The notes under the pieces: generated by a model
The model's input: the letters and a program-made list of their open reading frames with translations, nothing else
Databases searched by the model: none
What the model was told of the DNA's origin: nothing
Part shown: piece by piece, positions 35,224-44,562 of the stretch
Position numbering within the stretch: the stretch's first letter is position 1
How the letters are laid out: every line of letters starts with the position of its first letter
NCBI GenBank assembly: GCA_024275115.1
Contig: JAJRZT010000021.1
Coordinates: forward strand, 1-64,000
Direction of reading: 5' to 3'
Origin: Gammaproteobacteria bacterium
Lineage (GTDB): Bacteria; Pseudomonadota; Gammaproteobacteria; UBA6429; Thiohalophilaceae
Length of the DNA: 64,000 nucleotides
Made by a program: the position numbers and the translations under genes

Positions 35224-37535
35224 AGCGACTGGTAAAACAATTCTTTAATCGCCTGTTCAGCGGCAGCGCACCTATTATTTCTCTGATTATATTATTGGTT
35301 GCTTCGCTTTATTTAATGAGTGGCGCAACCCATAACTCGGCTCAATTCAGCCAGCAGTTTTCAGTCCTTTTAGGCATTAATGCTCTGGCCGCTATTTTAC
35401 TGGTTGGGCTGATCACCAAAAATTTAATTACCCTTATTAAGCAATACCGACGCCGCCAGGTTGGCTCCCGCCTTACCGCCAAACTGGTTATTATGTTTGT
35501 AATTTTATCGGTAACACCTGTAAGTGTTGTCTATTATTTTTCACTGGATTTTTTACAACGCGGCATTGATAGCTGGTTTGATGTACGCGTAGAAAAAGCC
35601 TTAAGTGACTCGCTTGAATTAAGTAAAGCTTCACTTGAAGAACGTATGAATGATTTAGTTACCGATGTAAAACAACAGGCAAGCGAACTGGTTAACACCA
35701 CCGACGGACTGGTTGCACTTAAGCTAAATGAGTTGCGTCTCGATAGTAAAGCCTCTGAATTAACCTTGTTTCACTATAGCGGGCATATCATCGGCTCGAG
35801 CACTGCCAATACCCGGCAACTTATTACGTTTGGGTTGAAAGAAAAAACGGTTGGCAAGGCGCGTAAAGGTGAACCTGATTTTGGGCTGATCCCCTTCAGT
35901 GACATAAGTGTTGATAAAAATTCCGGTATCAATAAAGGTAATATTCGTATTCGTATCGCGGTGCCCGTAGCCAGCCCCGACCCCGTTGCAGAAGGCCGCG
36001 TTCTGCAAGCCCTGTATCCAGTCACACCCCGCATGAATAGTCTGGCCACCACCGTACAAATCGCTTTTAGCGATTATAATGAACTTACTTATTTGCGCAC
36101 CCCTCTTAAATACAGCTTTATTCTGACTTTGTCTCTGGTGTTAATGCTGAGTATTTTATCGGCTATCTGGGCGGCTTTTTTCTATGCACGCCATCTGGTT
36201 GCACCGGTAACCAATCTGGTAAAAGGTACGCTGGCCGTTGCAAAGGGGGATTACACTATTCGTCTACCGCTGCCGGGTAATGATGATCTGGGTAACTTAG
36301 TCCGCTCATTTAATGACATGATGCACCAGCTCACTATGGCACGTGAATCAGCTGAACTGAGCCAGCAACAACTTGAATCGTCCCACTCTTATTTACAGGG
36401 CGTACTGGCTAACCTGACATCGGGTGTATTAACGCTCGATACCCATCATAATTTAATCACGTCCAATATTACTGCCAGCCAGATATTGGCCGTTGACCTG
36501 ACCGATTATATTGATAAAGAGCTTGAGCTTATTGTTGATGACCACACTTTTCTGTACTTTTTTCTGGATGCTATTAAACCCCACCTTGAAAACAGCGATA
36601 AGCAATGGACTGAAGAAATCACGTTGTTCGCAAAAGAAGGCCGCCAGGTTATCATGTGCCGTGGCACCACGTTACCCGACGGTGGTTTTGTTATTGTCTT
36701 TGACGACATTACCCAGTCACTGCAATCACAACGTAACGCCGCATGGGGTGAGGTTGCTCGTAGGCTGGCACATGAAATAAAAAACCCGCTTACCCCCATT
36801 CAACTTTCAGCCGAACGACTAAGGCACAAGTATTTAAACACGATGCCAGCAGAAGATGCTGAAGTACTGGATCGTTCAACCAACACCATTGTTCAGCAAG
36901 TTGAAACCTTAAAACAAATGGTCAAAGCTTTTTCTGACTATGCGCGAATGCCTGCTGTTGAATTAAAAACCATTGACTTAAACTCTTTAATTAGTGAAGT
37001 ACTCGACCTTTATCAGGACACAAAAACAAACGTAAAAATAAATACGCAGTTAGATAACACCATGCCACATATTGAAGCCGACATTAATCGCATGCGGCAG
37101 TTGCTTACTAATTTAATTAAAAATGCGCTGGAAGCAATGGAGGAGCAAACCGAAGGTGAACTTATCATTACCACCGAGTGTGCTAAAAAAGCCGCCTGCC
37201 ATTACGTTGAATTGCAAATTAAAGACACCGGCCCCGGCATACCACATAATATGTTTAGCACCTTGTTTGAGCCCTATATTACAAGCAAACCCAAGGGCAG
37301 CGGCTTAGGGCTGGCCATTGTTAAAAAAATAGTTGAAGAGCATGGTGGTGTACTATGGGCTGAAAATAATCAGTCACCGCTTAATGCACAAACAATGGGT
37401 ACCAATGGCAATCAGTCAGGTGCAACCATCTTTATTCGCTTACCCGTCGTCAGCATTAAAAATAAAAAGTCCACCGACTCCCCTGCAGCACAGTTAGACT
37501 TACTGAACAAAGGAAACAACAATGCCGCAACATGA
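35220..37535 (+). CDS. ntrY: NtrY-type sensor histidine kinase
   Basis: 771 aa from the ATG at 35220, which forms an ATGA overlap with the upstream stop; an ATG at 35205 is the alternative. Three membrane segments (about 10-30, 42-65 and 85-108) precede a periplasmic sensing domain (about 125-290). A fourth membrane helix, HAMP, PAS (about 395-500), HisKA ('RRLAHEIKNPLTPIQLSAERLR', phospho-His near 521) and HATPase ('NLIKNALEAM', 'DTGPGIP', 'GSGLGLAIVKKI') follow. NtrY feeds NtrX and is linked to nitrogen and redox responses. It overlaps ntrX by 14 bp. Confidence 0.93.
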   Translation: MKRLVKQFFNRLFSGSAPIISLIILLVASLYLMSGATHNSAQFSQQFSVLLGINALAAILLVGLITKNLITLIKQYRRRQVGSRLTAKLVIMFVILSVTPVSVVYYFSLDFLQRGIDSWFDVRVEKALSDSLELSKASLEERMNDLVTDVKQQASELVNTTDGLVALKLNELRLDSKASELTLFHYSGHIIGSSTANTRQLITFGLKEKTVGKARKGEPDFGLIPFSDISVDKNSGINKGNIRIRIAVPVASPDPVAEGRVLQALYPVTPRMNSLATTVQIAFSDYNELTYLRTPLKYSFILTLSLVLMLSILSAIWAAFFYARHLVAPVTNLVKGTLAVAKGDYTIRLPLPGNDDLGNLVRSFNDMMHQLTMARESAELSQQQLESSHSYLQGVLANLTSGVLTLDTHHNLITSNITASQILAVDLTDYIDKELELIVDDHTFLYFFLDAIKPHLENSDKQWTEEITLFAKEGRQVIMCRGTTLPDGGFVIVFDDITQSLQSQRNAAWGEVARRLAHEIKNPLTPIQLSAERLRHKYLNTMPAEDAEVLDRSTNTIVQQVETLKQMVKAFSDYARMPAVELKTIDLNSLISEVLDLYQDTKTNVKINTQLDNTMPHIEADINRMRQLLTNLIKNALEAMEEQTEGELIITTECAKKAACHYVELQIKDTGPGIPHNMFSTLFEPYITSKPKGSGLGLAIVKKIVEEHGGVLWAENNQSPLNAQTMGTNGNQSGATIFIRLPVVSIKNKKSTDSPAAQLDLLNKGNNNAAT

Positions 37536-38934
37536 ACCCGCATCCACCGAAGTCAGCAACCAGGCAAAGGGTGTACCGTACATTCTTGTGGTTGACGATG
37601 AACCCGATATTCGAAACCTGGTACGCGAAATTCTTGAAGACGAAGGCTATGAAGTCGCCGTTGCGGAAAATGGTTCGGATGCGCGTGACTCACAACGTGC
37701 ACGTCGCCCTGATCTTGTGTTACTCGATATCTGGATGCCCGATGTCGATGGCATTACTTTATTAAAAGAATGGTCAAAAGAAGAAGGGGGATTATCCATA
37801 CCGGTTATTATGATGTCTGGACACGGTACGGTTGAAACCGCCGTTGAAGCCACTCGACTGGGCGCCTATGACTTTATCGAAAAGCCTTTATCACTCGCCA
37901 AACTATTGCTCACCATTGAACACGCTCTCGAAGCAGATAAATTGCAACGTGAAAACATGGGCCTAAGAAAACGCGGCCAGCTCAATATTGAACTGCTGGG
38001 CAAAAGTGCCACGATGCAAAGCTTTCGCGAAAATGTTCAACGTATCGCCGAACATGATACCTGGATACTGCTTAGCGGCGAGCCCGGCACTGAACTGGAA
38101 ATTACTGCACAATATCTGCATCAAAACAGCCGCCGCAAAGACCGCCCTTTTATTGACGTGAATGTTGCAACACTTTCTCCCGATACAGCCGCAAAAGAAT
38201 TATTTGGTAGCGAAGTAAATGGTAAAATTACCTACGGCTTACTGGAACAAGCCAGCGGTGGTACCCTGTACCTGCACGATATGAGTGATATGGATCTGGA
38301 ATCACAGGCTAAATTTTTTTCTGCACTTGAAAAAAAGTCCTTTGTGCGTATTGGTGGCAACGAAGCTGTTACCATTCATATTCGTATTATTGCCGCCACC
38401 CACCGCAACCTGCAAAAACTGGTTGAAGATGGCCACTTTCGAGAAGATTTATATTACCAATTAAATGTTGTACCCGTAAATGTTCCCCCTCTTCGCGAAC
38501 ACCATGAAGACGTCCCTGAATTATTAAATTACTATATCAATCTTTTTGTTGAATACGACAACCTGCCTTATCGTAAATTTTCGATGGCGGCACAAAATAA
38601 ACTGCGCAATCACAGCTGGCCGGGGAATATCCGTGAATTAAAAAATATGGTGCAACGATTACTTATCGTCGGTGCTGGTACAGAAATTGAAGTAAATGAA
38701 ATTAATAATGCACTCGGGCAAATAAAAACAACCAGCAGCGCATTACCAACAGGCTTTGAACTCCCTTTACGCGAAGCACGCGAACAGTTTGAACGAAACT
38801 ATATTATCCACCAGTTAAAAATTGCCAACGGCAGTGTTGGCAAAGCCGCTAAAACCATTGGACTGGAGCGTACTCATTTATATCGAAAACTACGCTCACT
38901 GGAAATTGATCCTAAACATTTAGATGATGATTAA
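37522..38934 (+). CDS. ntrX: NtrX-family response regulator with degenerate ATPase domain
   Basis: 470 aa. The receiver domain is intact (acidic pocket DDE at 25-27, phospho-Asp69, Lys121 in EKPLS). The sigma-54 AAA+ domain follows but is broken at its key sites. Walker A reads GEPGTELE (186-193) instead of GExGxGKE, so the nucleotide-binding Lys is missing. The GAFTGA loop that contacts sigma-54 is absent near 230-240. Walker B reads LHD (251-253) rather than LDE. The arginine-finger region ('FREDLYYQLNVVPVNVPPLREH') and the Fis-type HTH (about 440-462) are kept. This suggests a DNA-binding regulator that no longer remodels sigma-54. It is coupled to ntrY by overlap. Confidence 0.9.
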   Translation: MPQHEPASTEVSNQAKGVPYILVVDDEPDIRNLVREILEDEGYEVAVAENGSDARDSQRARRPDLVLLDIWMPDVDGITLLKEWSKEEGGLSIPVIMMSGHGTVETAVEATRLGAYDFIEKPLSLAKLLLTIEHALEADKLQRENMGLRKRGQLNIELLGKSATMQSFRENVQRIAEHDTWILLSGEPGTELEITAQYLHQNSRRKDRPFIDVNVATLSPDTAAKELFGSEVNGKITYGLLEQASGGTLYLHDMSDMDLESQAKFFSALEKKSFVRIGGNEAVTIHIRIIAATHRNLQKLVEDGHFREDLYYQLNVVPVNVPPLREHHEDVPELLNYYINLFVEYDNLPYRKFSMAAQNKLRNHSWPGNIRELKNMVQRLLIVGAGTEIEVNEINNALGQIKTTSSALPTGFELPLREAREQFERNYIIHQLKIANGSVGKAAKTIGLERTHLYRKLRSLEIDPKHLDDD

Positions 38935-38993
38935 AGTTCGAATAAAGCGTAAGTAGTAACCACAACCATCGATTGACCTTATAACCTATTTAT

Positions 38994-40142
38994 TCAGAAA
39001 TACCATTGGACTTGCAGAGTCACATTATCTTCTAATGCCCCGTACTCACTGCCACTGTTACCTTTGTATAATTGTGTACCCGCCGACAATTCAGTGTTAT
39101 CGGTAGCGGAAACAATTAAGCGTAAATATAAAAACTGACTGCCATCGTCAAGATTTTTAATATAGTAGTTTTCTAATTTCCAGAGGGATGAAATGTCATA
39201 CCCCACCAGCGCACCCACATAACGCCGTGCCAGACTCTGGATTTTTCCCGACAACAAGCGATCAAAATCATAGTCCAACGAATTACTTTTACCCTGCCCG
39301 TTGTAATAGAGTTCGACCATAAATAACAACGTATTGGGAAAACTGTAATCAGCACCGAGTACGATACGTTGATATTGACCATCAACCGGAGACGACGTCC
39401 GAGTCCACTCGCCACGCACACCCACCGGCCCCAGTTGCCCGGCAAAATCGAAACCGGCCATGGTGTCATTTCGGAATCGACCCACGGTCATACCCAGGTC
39501 GTAACGCGCTATATTCGTGCGCCAACGTAACGCGGTCGTATTGCGTACCGATTTGTCATGCGCTGCACCAACCAGGCTAAGACGCGATAAGTCGTTATAG
39601 TCCCAATCAACAACAACCGCACCAACACCAACACGCTCTTCGCGTTCGATCTGCGTGGGTGTAAACGGATTAATAATATCGACCGGACTCCAAAACAGCG
39701 CAGTACCCCAGGCAATACGTTGTCGACCGATACGCACATCCGCATCCATCACTCGAGCATCAAGATAGGCACGATAAAACCCGTGGCGCGCATAGACTGA
39801 TTTATTATCAGCATAGGTCTTGTTTAGATCAAGGAAAGTGTCCGAAGCCCTGTTCTGTTGTGTCAGGAACTGATTTGTTTCCAGATAATTACCCAGCAGA
39901 ACTTCATTATCATATTGCACATTGAATGTCGTTTCTTTAGCCAGACTGCCCTTCAGTTCCAGGCGCAGCCGATTGAGATCAAGATTATAGGATTGCTGCG
40001 ATCCAAATAAACTCAGCGTGCGTGAATTTACGAATAAATTTTTATAGTAACCACTAAGCTCAATCTCTGCTTTTGCTGTTTGCCAAAATCCACTAACAAA
40101 CAAACTCAGTAGCAGTGTCGACCCGACTTTTTTATCCAACAT
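38994..40142 (-). CDS. Outer-membrane beta-barrel protein
   Basis: 382 aa. A signal peptide (cleavage after TAKA near residue 25) and many alternating amphipathic strands, ending in VQWYF with a terminal Phe, mark an outer-membrane barrel. Central 'RIGRQRIAWGTALFWSPVDIINPF' resembles the DUF1302/porin-like partner proteins found with LolA-like and RND-type exporter genes; I do not assign a family firmly. It is the last gene of a four-gene operon and overlaps the permease stop by 11 bp. A role as receptor or exit channel for the exported lipid or lipoprotein is inference. Confidence 0.75.
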   Translation of the reverse strand: MLDKKVGSTLLLSLFVSGFWQTAKAEIELSGYYKNLFVNSRTLSLFGSQQSYNLDLNRLRLELKGSLAKETTFNVQYDNEVLLGNYLETNQFLTQQNRASDTFLDLNKTYADNKSVYARHGFYRAYLDARVMDADVRIGRQRIAWGTALFWSPVDIINPFTPTQIEREERVGVGAVVVDWDYNDLSRLSLVGAAHDKSVRNTTALRWRTNIARYDLGMTVGRFRNDTMAGFDFAGQLGPVGVRGEWTRTSSPVDGQYQRIVLGADYSFPNTLLFMVELYYNGQGKSNSLDYDFDRLLSGKIQSLARRYVGALVGYDISSLWKLENYYIKNLDDGSQFLYLRLIVSATDNTELSAGTQLYKGNSGSEYGALEDNVTLQVQWYF

Positions 40143-42645
40143 TACGGATAGCCGTCACCGGCTCCAAATGTGATGCACGAATAGCAGGATAGATTGCCGT
40201 TAGCACACCGGTGGCAAACAAAATCAGCGCCGCCCACCAAAAACTGCCGATGATAATCACCGGCCTAAGAATCGGCGTCATCCCAGGTATGGTTTCGGAG
40301 GCATCCATTAAATTTGTTAAATCGATACCGGTACTACCGTAGTAAGCGGTGACGACTAAGCCAAGAACCATACCCACAATAATACCGATAGCTGATAACG
40401 CCAGCGATTCATAAATGACAATACGCAATACCTGCCCAGGTGCCGTGCCCAATGCCATCATCACGCCAAACTCGCGGGTACGCTCAAGCACCGACATTAA
40501 TAAAGTATTCATTATTCCCATGGCAATCACGAACAACACGATAGCCAGTATGATGTAAAAAAACACATCACTGAATTCAATCATCTGCACAACAGCGGGC
40601 ATCAGCGTTTCCCATGGCAGCGCTTCAAGTCCACTATTACCACCCATACGGCGATTCAAACTTGTTGCAAATTCTTTACTATCCCGACGATCTTTTAATG
40701 CTATCGCAATGGTGGAAATACTATTATTTAAGCCTAACAATGCCTGCCCCGCCGAAAGAGGGATGAGCCCCATCAATCCATCAAAAAATTCATTGCCTGT
40801 TTCAAATATGCCAACGACACGGTACGCCGCAGAACCCAGGTCGCCATTGACCTGTTGTGCGGTAACAACCACTTTCTCGCCGATTCGAATATCCAGTTTT
40901 TTCGCCACCCGTTGCCCAAGCACGATACTGTTTTTATCGCTGGCAGCAAGATATGTGCCCTCAACAATCACCTTCTGTAACTGGGTCACCTGTTGTTCCC
41001 TTTGTGCATCAATACCCAAGATCAACAAGGGTTCAGATGCCATCGGGCTACTGACCATCGCGCGAGTCTGCACCCGAGGGGTTGCCTCTACAACATTCGG
41101 CGCTTGCTTTACTTTCTGTAATATATTTTCATAATCGTTGATGCGCAGCTCCGGTTCCATATCCAAACGAAAACCTTGCTGTTCTATCTGCACATGGGCA
41201 CTAAAATAACGGGTTGAGTTTTCTACCAACTGTGCATACCAACCTTCAATCAAACCATATAAAACTATAAAGGCGGCCAACCCAAAAGCAGTGGCACCGG
41301 CGGTCAACACGGCACGACGCGGGTTGCGCATAATGCCCCGACTGGCAATCGCCCAGAATACAGCGCGAGTGCGTTGTTGCGTTTTATGCTCACGCGTTTT
41401 ATGGTGTCGGCTTTTATGCGTATGACTTCCACGGATTGCCTCGACTGGTTCAACACTGGCTGCACGCCATGCCGGATAAAGTGCAGGGACGATGCTGATA
41501 AAAAAAACGATGGCTGACAACACTGCAATATGATCCCAACGTGAAACCGGATAGACAATGGCAGAAAGCCCCGGCATGCTTTCCAGCGCTGCAGTAAATT
41601 GTTCAAGGTTCAAGCCCGTGCTGGCAAGGTAAAAATTGATACCCAGCCCAATGATATTGCCGACGGTAATTCCAGCAACACCCAGTAACATCGATTCCAG
41701 AATGACTAACCCTACAATTTGAGAACGCGAGGTGCCCAACGCCATCATCACGCCAAACTCGCGGCTGCGTTCCATCACCGCCATAAGAATGGTATTAGCA
41801 ATACCCACGCCGACCACCACAAACATAATGACCAGAATAATGTAGGTCATCGCTTCATGGAACTGCACCGCCTGTACCACCGATGGCAGTAACTTACGCC
41901 ATCCTAGAACTTCGTAGTCGGTTCCCAACTTGCGTGAGAGTGCCGTTGCCACCTGAGCCGATTGTTGGCGTTGATTTAGCCGAATCGCCCATGCCGTGGC
42001 TCGTCCCCACATCGCATACAAATCACGCGCGGCCTCCAGAGTTAGAAAAGCATAGTTAGTATCGATAGCCTCAATGCCGGTATCGAAAATACCGACAATA
42101 CGATAACGCCCGGCACCAATAGAGCCATCGGCTGCCTGCGTGATCAATACGGCCTCTTCACCCGGCTTGGTACCGAGTATTTTTGCCATTTTGTTACCAA
42201 TCAAAATGCCATTTTCATCATCCGGTTGCAGGTAGCGGCCTTCGATAATCGTTTTATTAATCGTGGTAATCTTGATTTCGTTTTCGGGTTCAACACCCAC
42301 CACCAATACACCGCGACTCTTGTTCGCACCACTGAGCATGGCCTTTCCTGCCAGGCGTACGGACAATGCTTTTATATTATTGTCTTTGAGAATCTCCGCG
42401 CGAACCGTCGGACTATCCGTTAACGCGCGATGTAATTTTTTATCTTCGTGATAACCTTTCCCATGTACTTTTAAATGCCCGGTCAGATAGCTGGTACTGT
42501 TTTCGATCATCTGCTCGTTCATTCCATCGATAAGCCCCCACAAAAACACCAACGATGCCAACCCAACCGTGATCGCAACGACCGTAATCAGAGAACGCCG
42601 AACATTGCGCAGCACGTTTCGCCAGGCCAAACGCAGCAGTTTCAT
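40132..42645 (-). CDS. ABC transporter permease: two fused FtsX/LolC-type units
   Basis: 837 aa. Two complete homologous halves: about 1-405 and about 428-837. Each opens with an N-terminal membrane helix after a WRNVLRN / SRGIMRN motif, has a MacB-type periplasmic domain, and then three membrane helices (in half 1 'EFGVMMALGTSRSQIVGLVILES', in half 2 'EFGVMMALGTAPGQVLRIVIYES'). A His/Lys/Arg-rich linker (about 406-427) joins them. LolC and LolE are separate proteins that form a heterodimer; here the dimer is built into one chain. It overlaps the ATPase gene by 4 bp, so one complex is likely. Confidence 0.9.
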   Translation of the reverse strand: MKLLRLAWRNVLRNVRRSLITVVAITVGLASLVFLWGLIDGMNEQMIENSTSYLTGHLKVHGKGYHEDKKLHRALTDSPTVRAEILKDNNIKALSVRLAGKAMLSGANKSRGVLVVGVEPENEIKITTINKTIIEGRYLQPDDENGILIGNKMAKILGTKPGEEAVLITQAADGSIGAGRYRIVGIFDTGIEAIDTNYAFLTLEAARDLYAMWGRATAWAIRLNQRQQSAQVATALSRKLGTDYEVLGWRKLLPSVVQAVQFHEAMTYIILVIMFVVVGVGIANTILMAVMERSREFGVMMALGTSRSQIVGLVILESMLLGVAGITVGNIIGLGINFYLASTGLNLEQFTAALESMPGLSAIVYPVSRWDHIAVLSAIVFFISIVPALYPAWRAASVEPVEAIRGSHTHKSRHHKTREHKTQQRTRAVFWAIASRGIMRNPRRAVLTAGATAFGLAAFIVLYGLIEGWYAQLVENSTRYFSAHVQIEQQGFRLDMEPELRINDYENILQKVKQAPNVVEATPRVQTRAMVSSPMASEPLLILGIDAQREQQVTQLQKVIVEGTYLAASDKNSIVLGQRVAKKLDIRIGEKVVVTAQQVNGDLGSAAYRVVGIFETGNEFFDGLMGLIPLSAGQALLGLNNSISTIAIALKDRRDSKEFATSLNRRMGGNSGLEALPWETLMPAVVQMIEFSDVFFYIILAIVLFVIAMGIMNTLLMSVLERTREFGVMMALGTAPGQVLRIVIYESLALSAIGIIVGMVLGLVVTAYYGSTGIDLTNLMDASETIPGMTPILRPVIIIGSFWWAALILFATGVLTAIYPAIRASHLEPVTAIRNVG

Positions 42646-43340
42646 TTTTTTGCTCCCATTTGTCTGCGTTCATCAACAATTTTTCCATCGCGCAAGGTAA
42701 CAATACGCCGAGCACGCTCCATTACCATCGAGTCATGGGTAGAGAAGATAAAGGTGGTTTTGTGACGCTCATTAAGATCGCGCATTAAATCCAACAAAGC
42801 GGCACCGGTATGAGAATCGAGGTTAGCAGTCGGCTCGTCCGCCAACACAATCGCAGGCTGCGACACAATCGCGCGAGCAACGGCAACGCGCTGCTGTTGA
42901 CCGCCGGACAACTGTGTTGGCCGTCGGTGAACAAAGTCTTTCAAGCCCACTTCACCCAACATACTTTCGGCACGCTCACGTCGTTCTTTGTCCGGCACAC
43001 CCTGAAGCAACATCACATATTCAACGTTTTCAACCGCGCTCAACACCGGAATTAAATTATATTCCTGAAAAATAAAACCAATTTCCCGTAAGCGTAAACG
43101 CGACAACTCCGTTTTCGGTAGACGGCCAATTTCCTGTTCACGGATCCAGATCTGCCCACGGGTTGGCGCATCCAGACCACCAATAATATTCAAAAGCGTG
43201 GTCTTGCCCGAACCGGATGGCCCAACCAACGCCATAAACTCAGCACTTTCCACTGTCAGATCCACACCATCCAGTGCATCAACAATAATGCTGTCCTGAT
43301 GATACTGCTTGCTGACTTGTTTAACGGTGACAAGCGGCAT
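42642..43340 (-). CDS. ABC transporter ATP-binding protein (LolD/MacB type)
   Basis: 232 aa. Walker A GPSGSGKTT (about 39-47), ABC signature LSGGQQQR (about 143-150), Walker B VLADEPTANLD (about 165-175) and the switch His in FSTHD are intact. The 'DEPTANLDSHTG' form is typical of the LolD/FtsE/MacB subfamily that powers FtsX-type permeases. It is coupled to the fused permease gene by an overlap of 4 bp and follows the LolA-like gene by 12 bp. Confidence 0.95.
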   Translation of the reverse strand: MPLVTVKQVSKQYHQDSIIVDALDGVDLTVESAEFMALVGPSGSGKTTLLNIIGGLDAPTRGQIWIREQEIGRLPKTELSRLRLREIGFIFQEYNLIPVLSAVENVEYVMLLQGVPDKERRERAESMLGEVGLKDFVHRRPTQLSGGQQQRVAVARAIVSQPAIVLADEPTANLDSHTGAALLDLMRDLNERHKTTFIFSTHDSMVMERARRIVTLRDGKIVDERRQMGAKK

Positions 43341-43352
43341 AATATTTCTCCC

Positions 43353-44162
43353 TTAGCGTCGACGGCGCAGATTGCGGAGCGTAAAAATAGAATCTTTAAT
43401 TGGCTTATCAAAAATCACGTCGATAACACGAATACGGGTGACATTTCCTGGCTTCTGTGTGGGTCGCATTTCCCATTCCGTCGGCAACGAGCGATTACCA
43501 AACTTGCGAATTTTAGAGAAGCTCAATACCTTGATTGTCTGGCCGCGTTCATCAATAAATTCCTGCCGCAGCGGCATTAAATCGGTCTTGCGCACCCGAT
43601 ATACGATGCTGCCCCAAACCACGGCAGCATCGGGTTTTGGAGTAGAAAGCACACGATAGACTTCTATACCATTTATATTTTCTGTTGCAACAATTTTGTG
43701 AGTGTAGTCGTTAACCATGCTGCTTTGCTTCACCAAATCATCATTGGAAAAATCCGATCCCATCCAGGGCTGTAACATCATGGAGGGTGGAATTTTAATA
43801 ACCCGTTCGACCTTCGGCAGATAGTTCCACATCTCGCTCTTTACTCGTAATGAACCGATACCCGCTTCTTTAGCCGGAGATAGAATACGAACAAAACTTT
43901 TATTCGGGCGTCGCATCCACATCCGCAATTTGAGTGTACGATTCCAATAAGGCGTGGTGATCGTCATCTCATACTCGCCTAATACCGTGTTGCCCCACAG
44001 GCGACTTTCAACCGCTGACACGATATCCCCGCCTGTTTTATCCTCAGCTGCTAGCAATGCCTCATAATAGAAAGATAGTATAAAAAACACGCCCACCATC
44101 AAAGTGCGATAAGTCAGCTGCCCGCCCATTCCCGGTTCTTTTCGAGTTGAGGTGATTTTCAT
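43353..44162 (-). CDS. Outer-membrane lipoprotein-sorting protein (LolA-like)
   Basis: 269 aa. A start with AAGGAAG six bases upstream, then an export signal (about 18-40, ending LLAAED), then a LolA/LolB-like half-barrel domain of the 'outer membrane lipoprotein-sorting' family: 'YEMTITTPYWNRTLKLRMW', 'FVRILSPAKEAGIGSLRV', 'WNYLPKVERVIKIPPSMM'. Such proteins carry lipids or lipoproteins across the periplasm. As first gene of the operon it supplies the periplasmic carrier for the following ATPase and fused permease. The cargo is unknown. Confidence 0.9.
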   Translation of the reverse strand: MKITSTRKEPGMGGQLTYRTLMVGVFFILSFYYEALLAAEDKTGGDIVSAVESRLWGNTVLGEYEMTITTPYWNRTLKLRMWMRRPNKSFVRILSPAKEAGIGSLRVKSEMWNYLPKVERVIKIPPSMMLQPWMGSDFSNDDLVKQSSMVNDYTHKIVATENINGIEVYRVLSTPKPDAAVVWGSIVYRVRKTDLMPLRQEFIDERGQTIKVLSFSKIRKFGNRSLPTEWEMRPTQKPGNVTRIRVIDVIFDKPIKDSIFTLRNLRRRR

Positions 44163-44562
44163 TGCAGTCTTCCTTTTAGTTAAACCGGATGCCCCTTATT
44201 ATTAAATAAGTATAGTAAGTAAAAGCTCGGTTACCATAAGTTTAGCCGAAAGGTACTTACCCTTTATTCAAAGACAGGTGCACATCAAGAACAACCACCC
44301 GTAGAGTTTTTATTCTCAGCGTTAATAAATGAAAAAGAAAAACACTTAGCGGCTCCATATAAAAAGCGACCGATTTATTTTTTATCTCACTAAATTCTAA
44401 TTAAATAAATCGGTCACTTTTCAGCGTCATTCGGAAACACAACATAATTGGACGGTGTCGCATTTCATATTTGCCATAGAACCATGAAAGCGTTGAACTT
44501 GGGCAAAGAAGATAAAGGCTTTAGTTACATTGATGAGTAATATCCGCATGAGCACTTACCTA
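44163..44562. other. 400-bp gap with terminator; no gene seen
   Basis: Between the LolA-like operon (its promoter should lie at about 44165-44280) and the sulfur importer. It contains the 13-bp-stem hairpin at 44368-44415. The AT-rich remainder shows no open frame with a start and ribosome-binding site. Confidence 0.5.
44368..44415 (-). terminator. Terminator downstream of the sulfur importer gene
   Basis: A perfect 13-bp stem (44368-44380 with 44403-44415) around a 22-base loop. On the minus strand it is followed by CGCTTTTTAT, and it lies about 150 bp past the importer stop. The long loop makes it atypical, and a weaker T-run on the plus strand could make it bidirectional. Confidence 0.55.
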
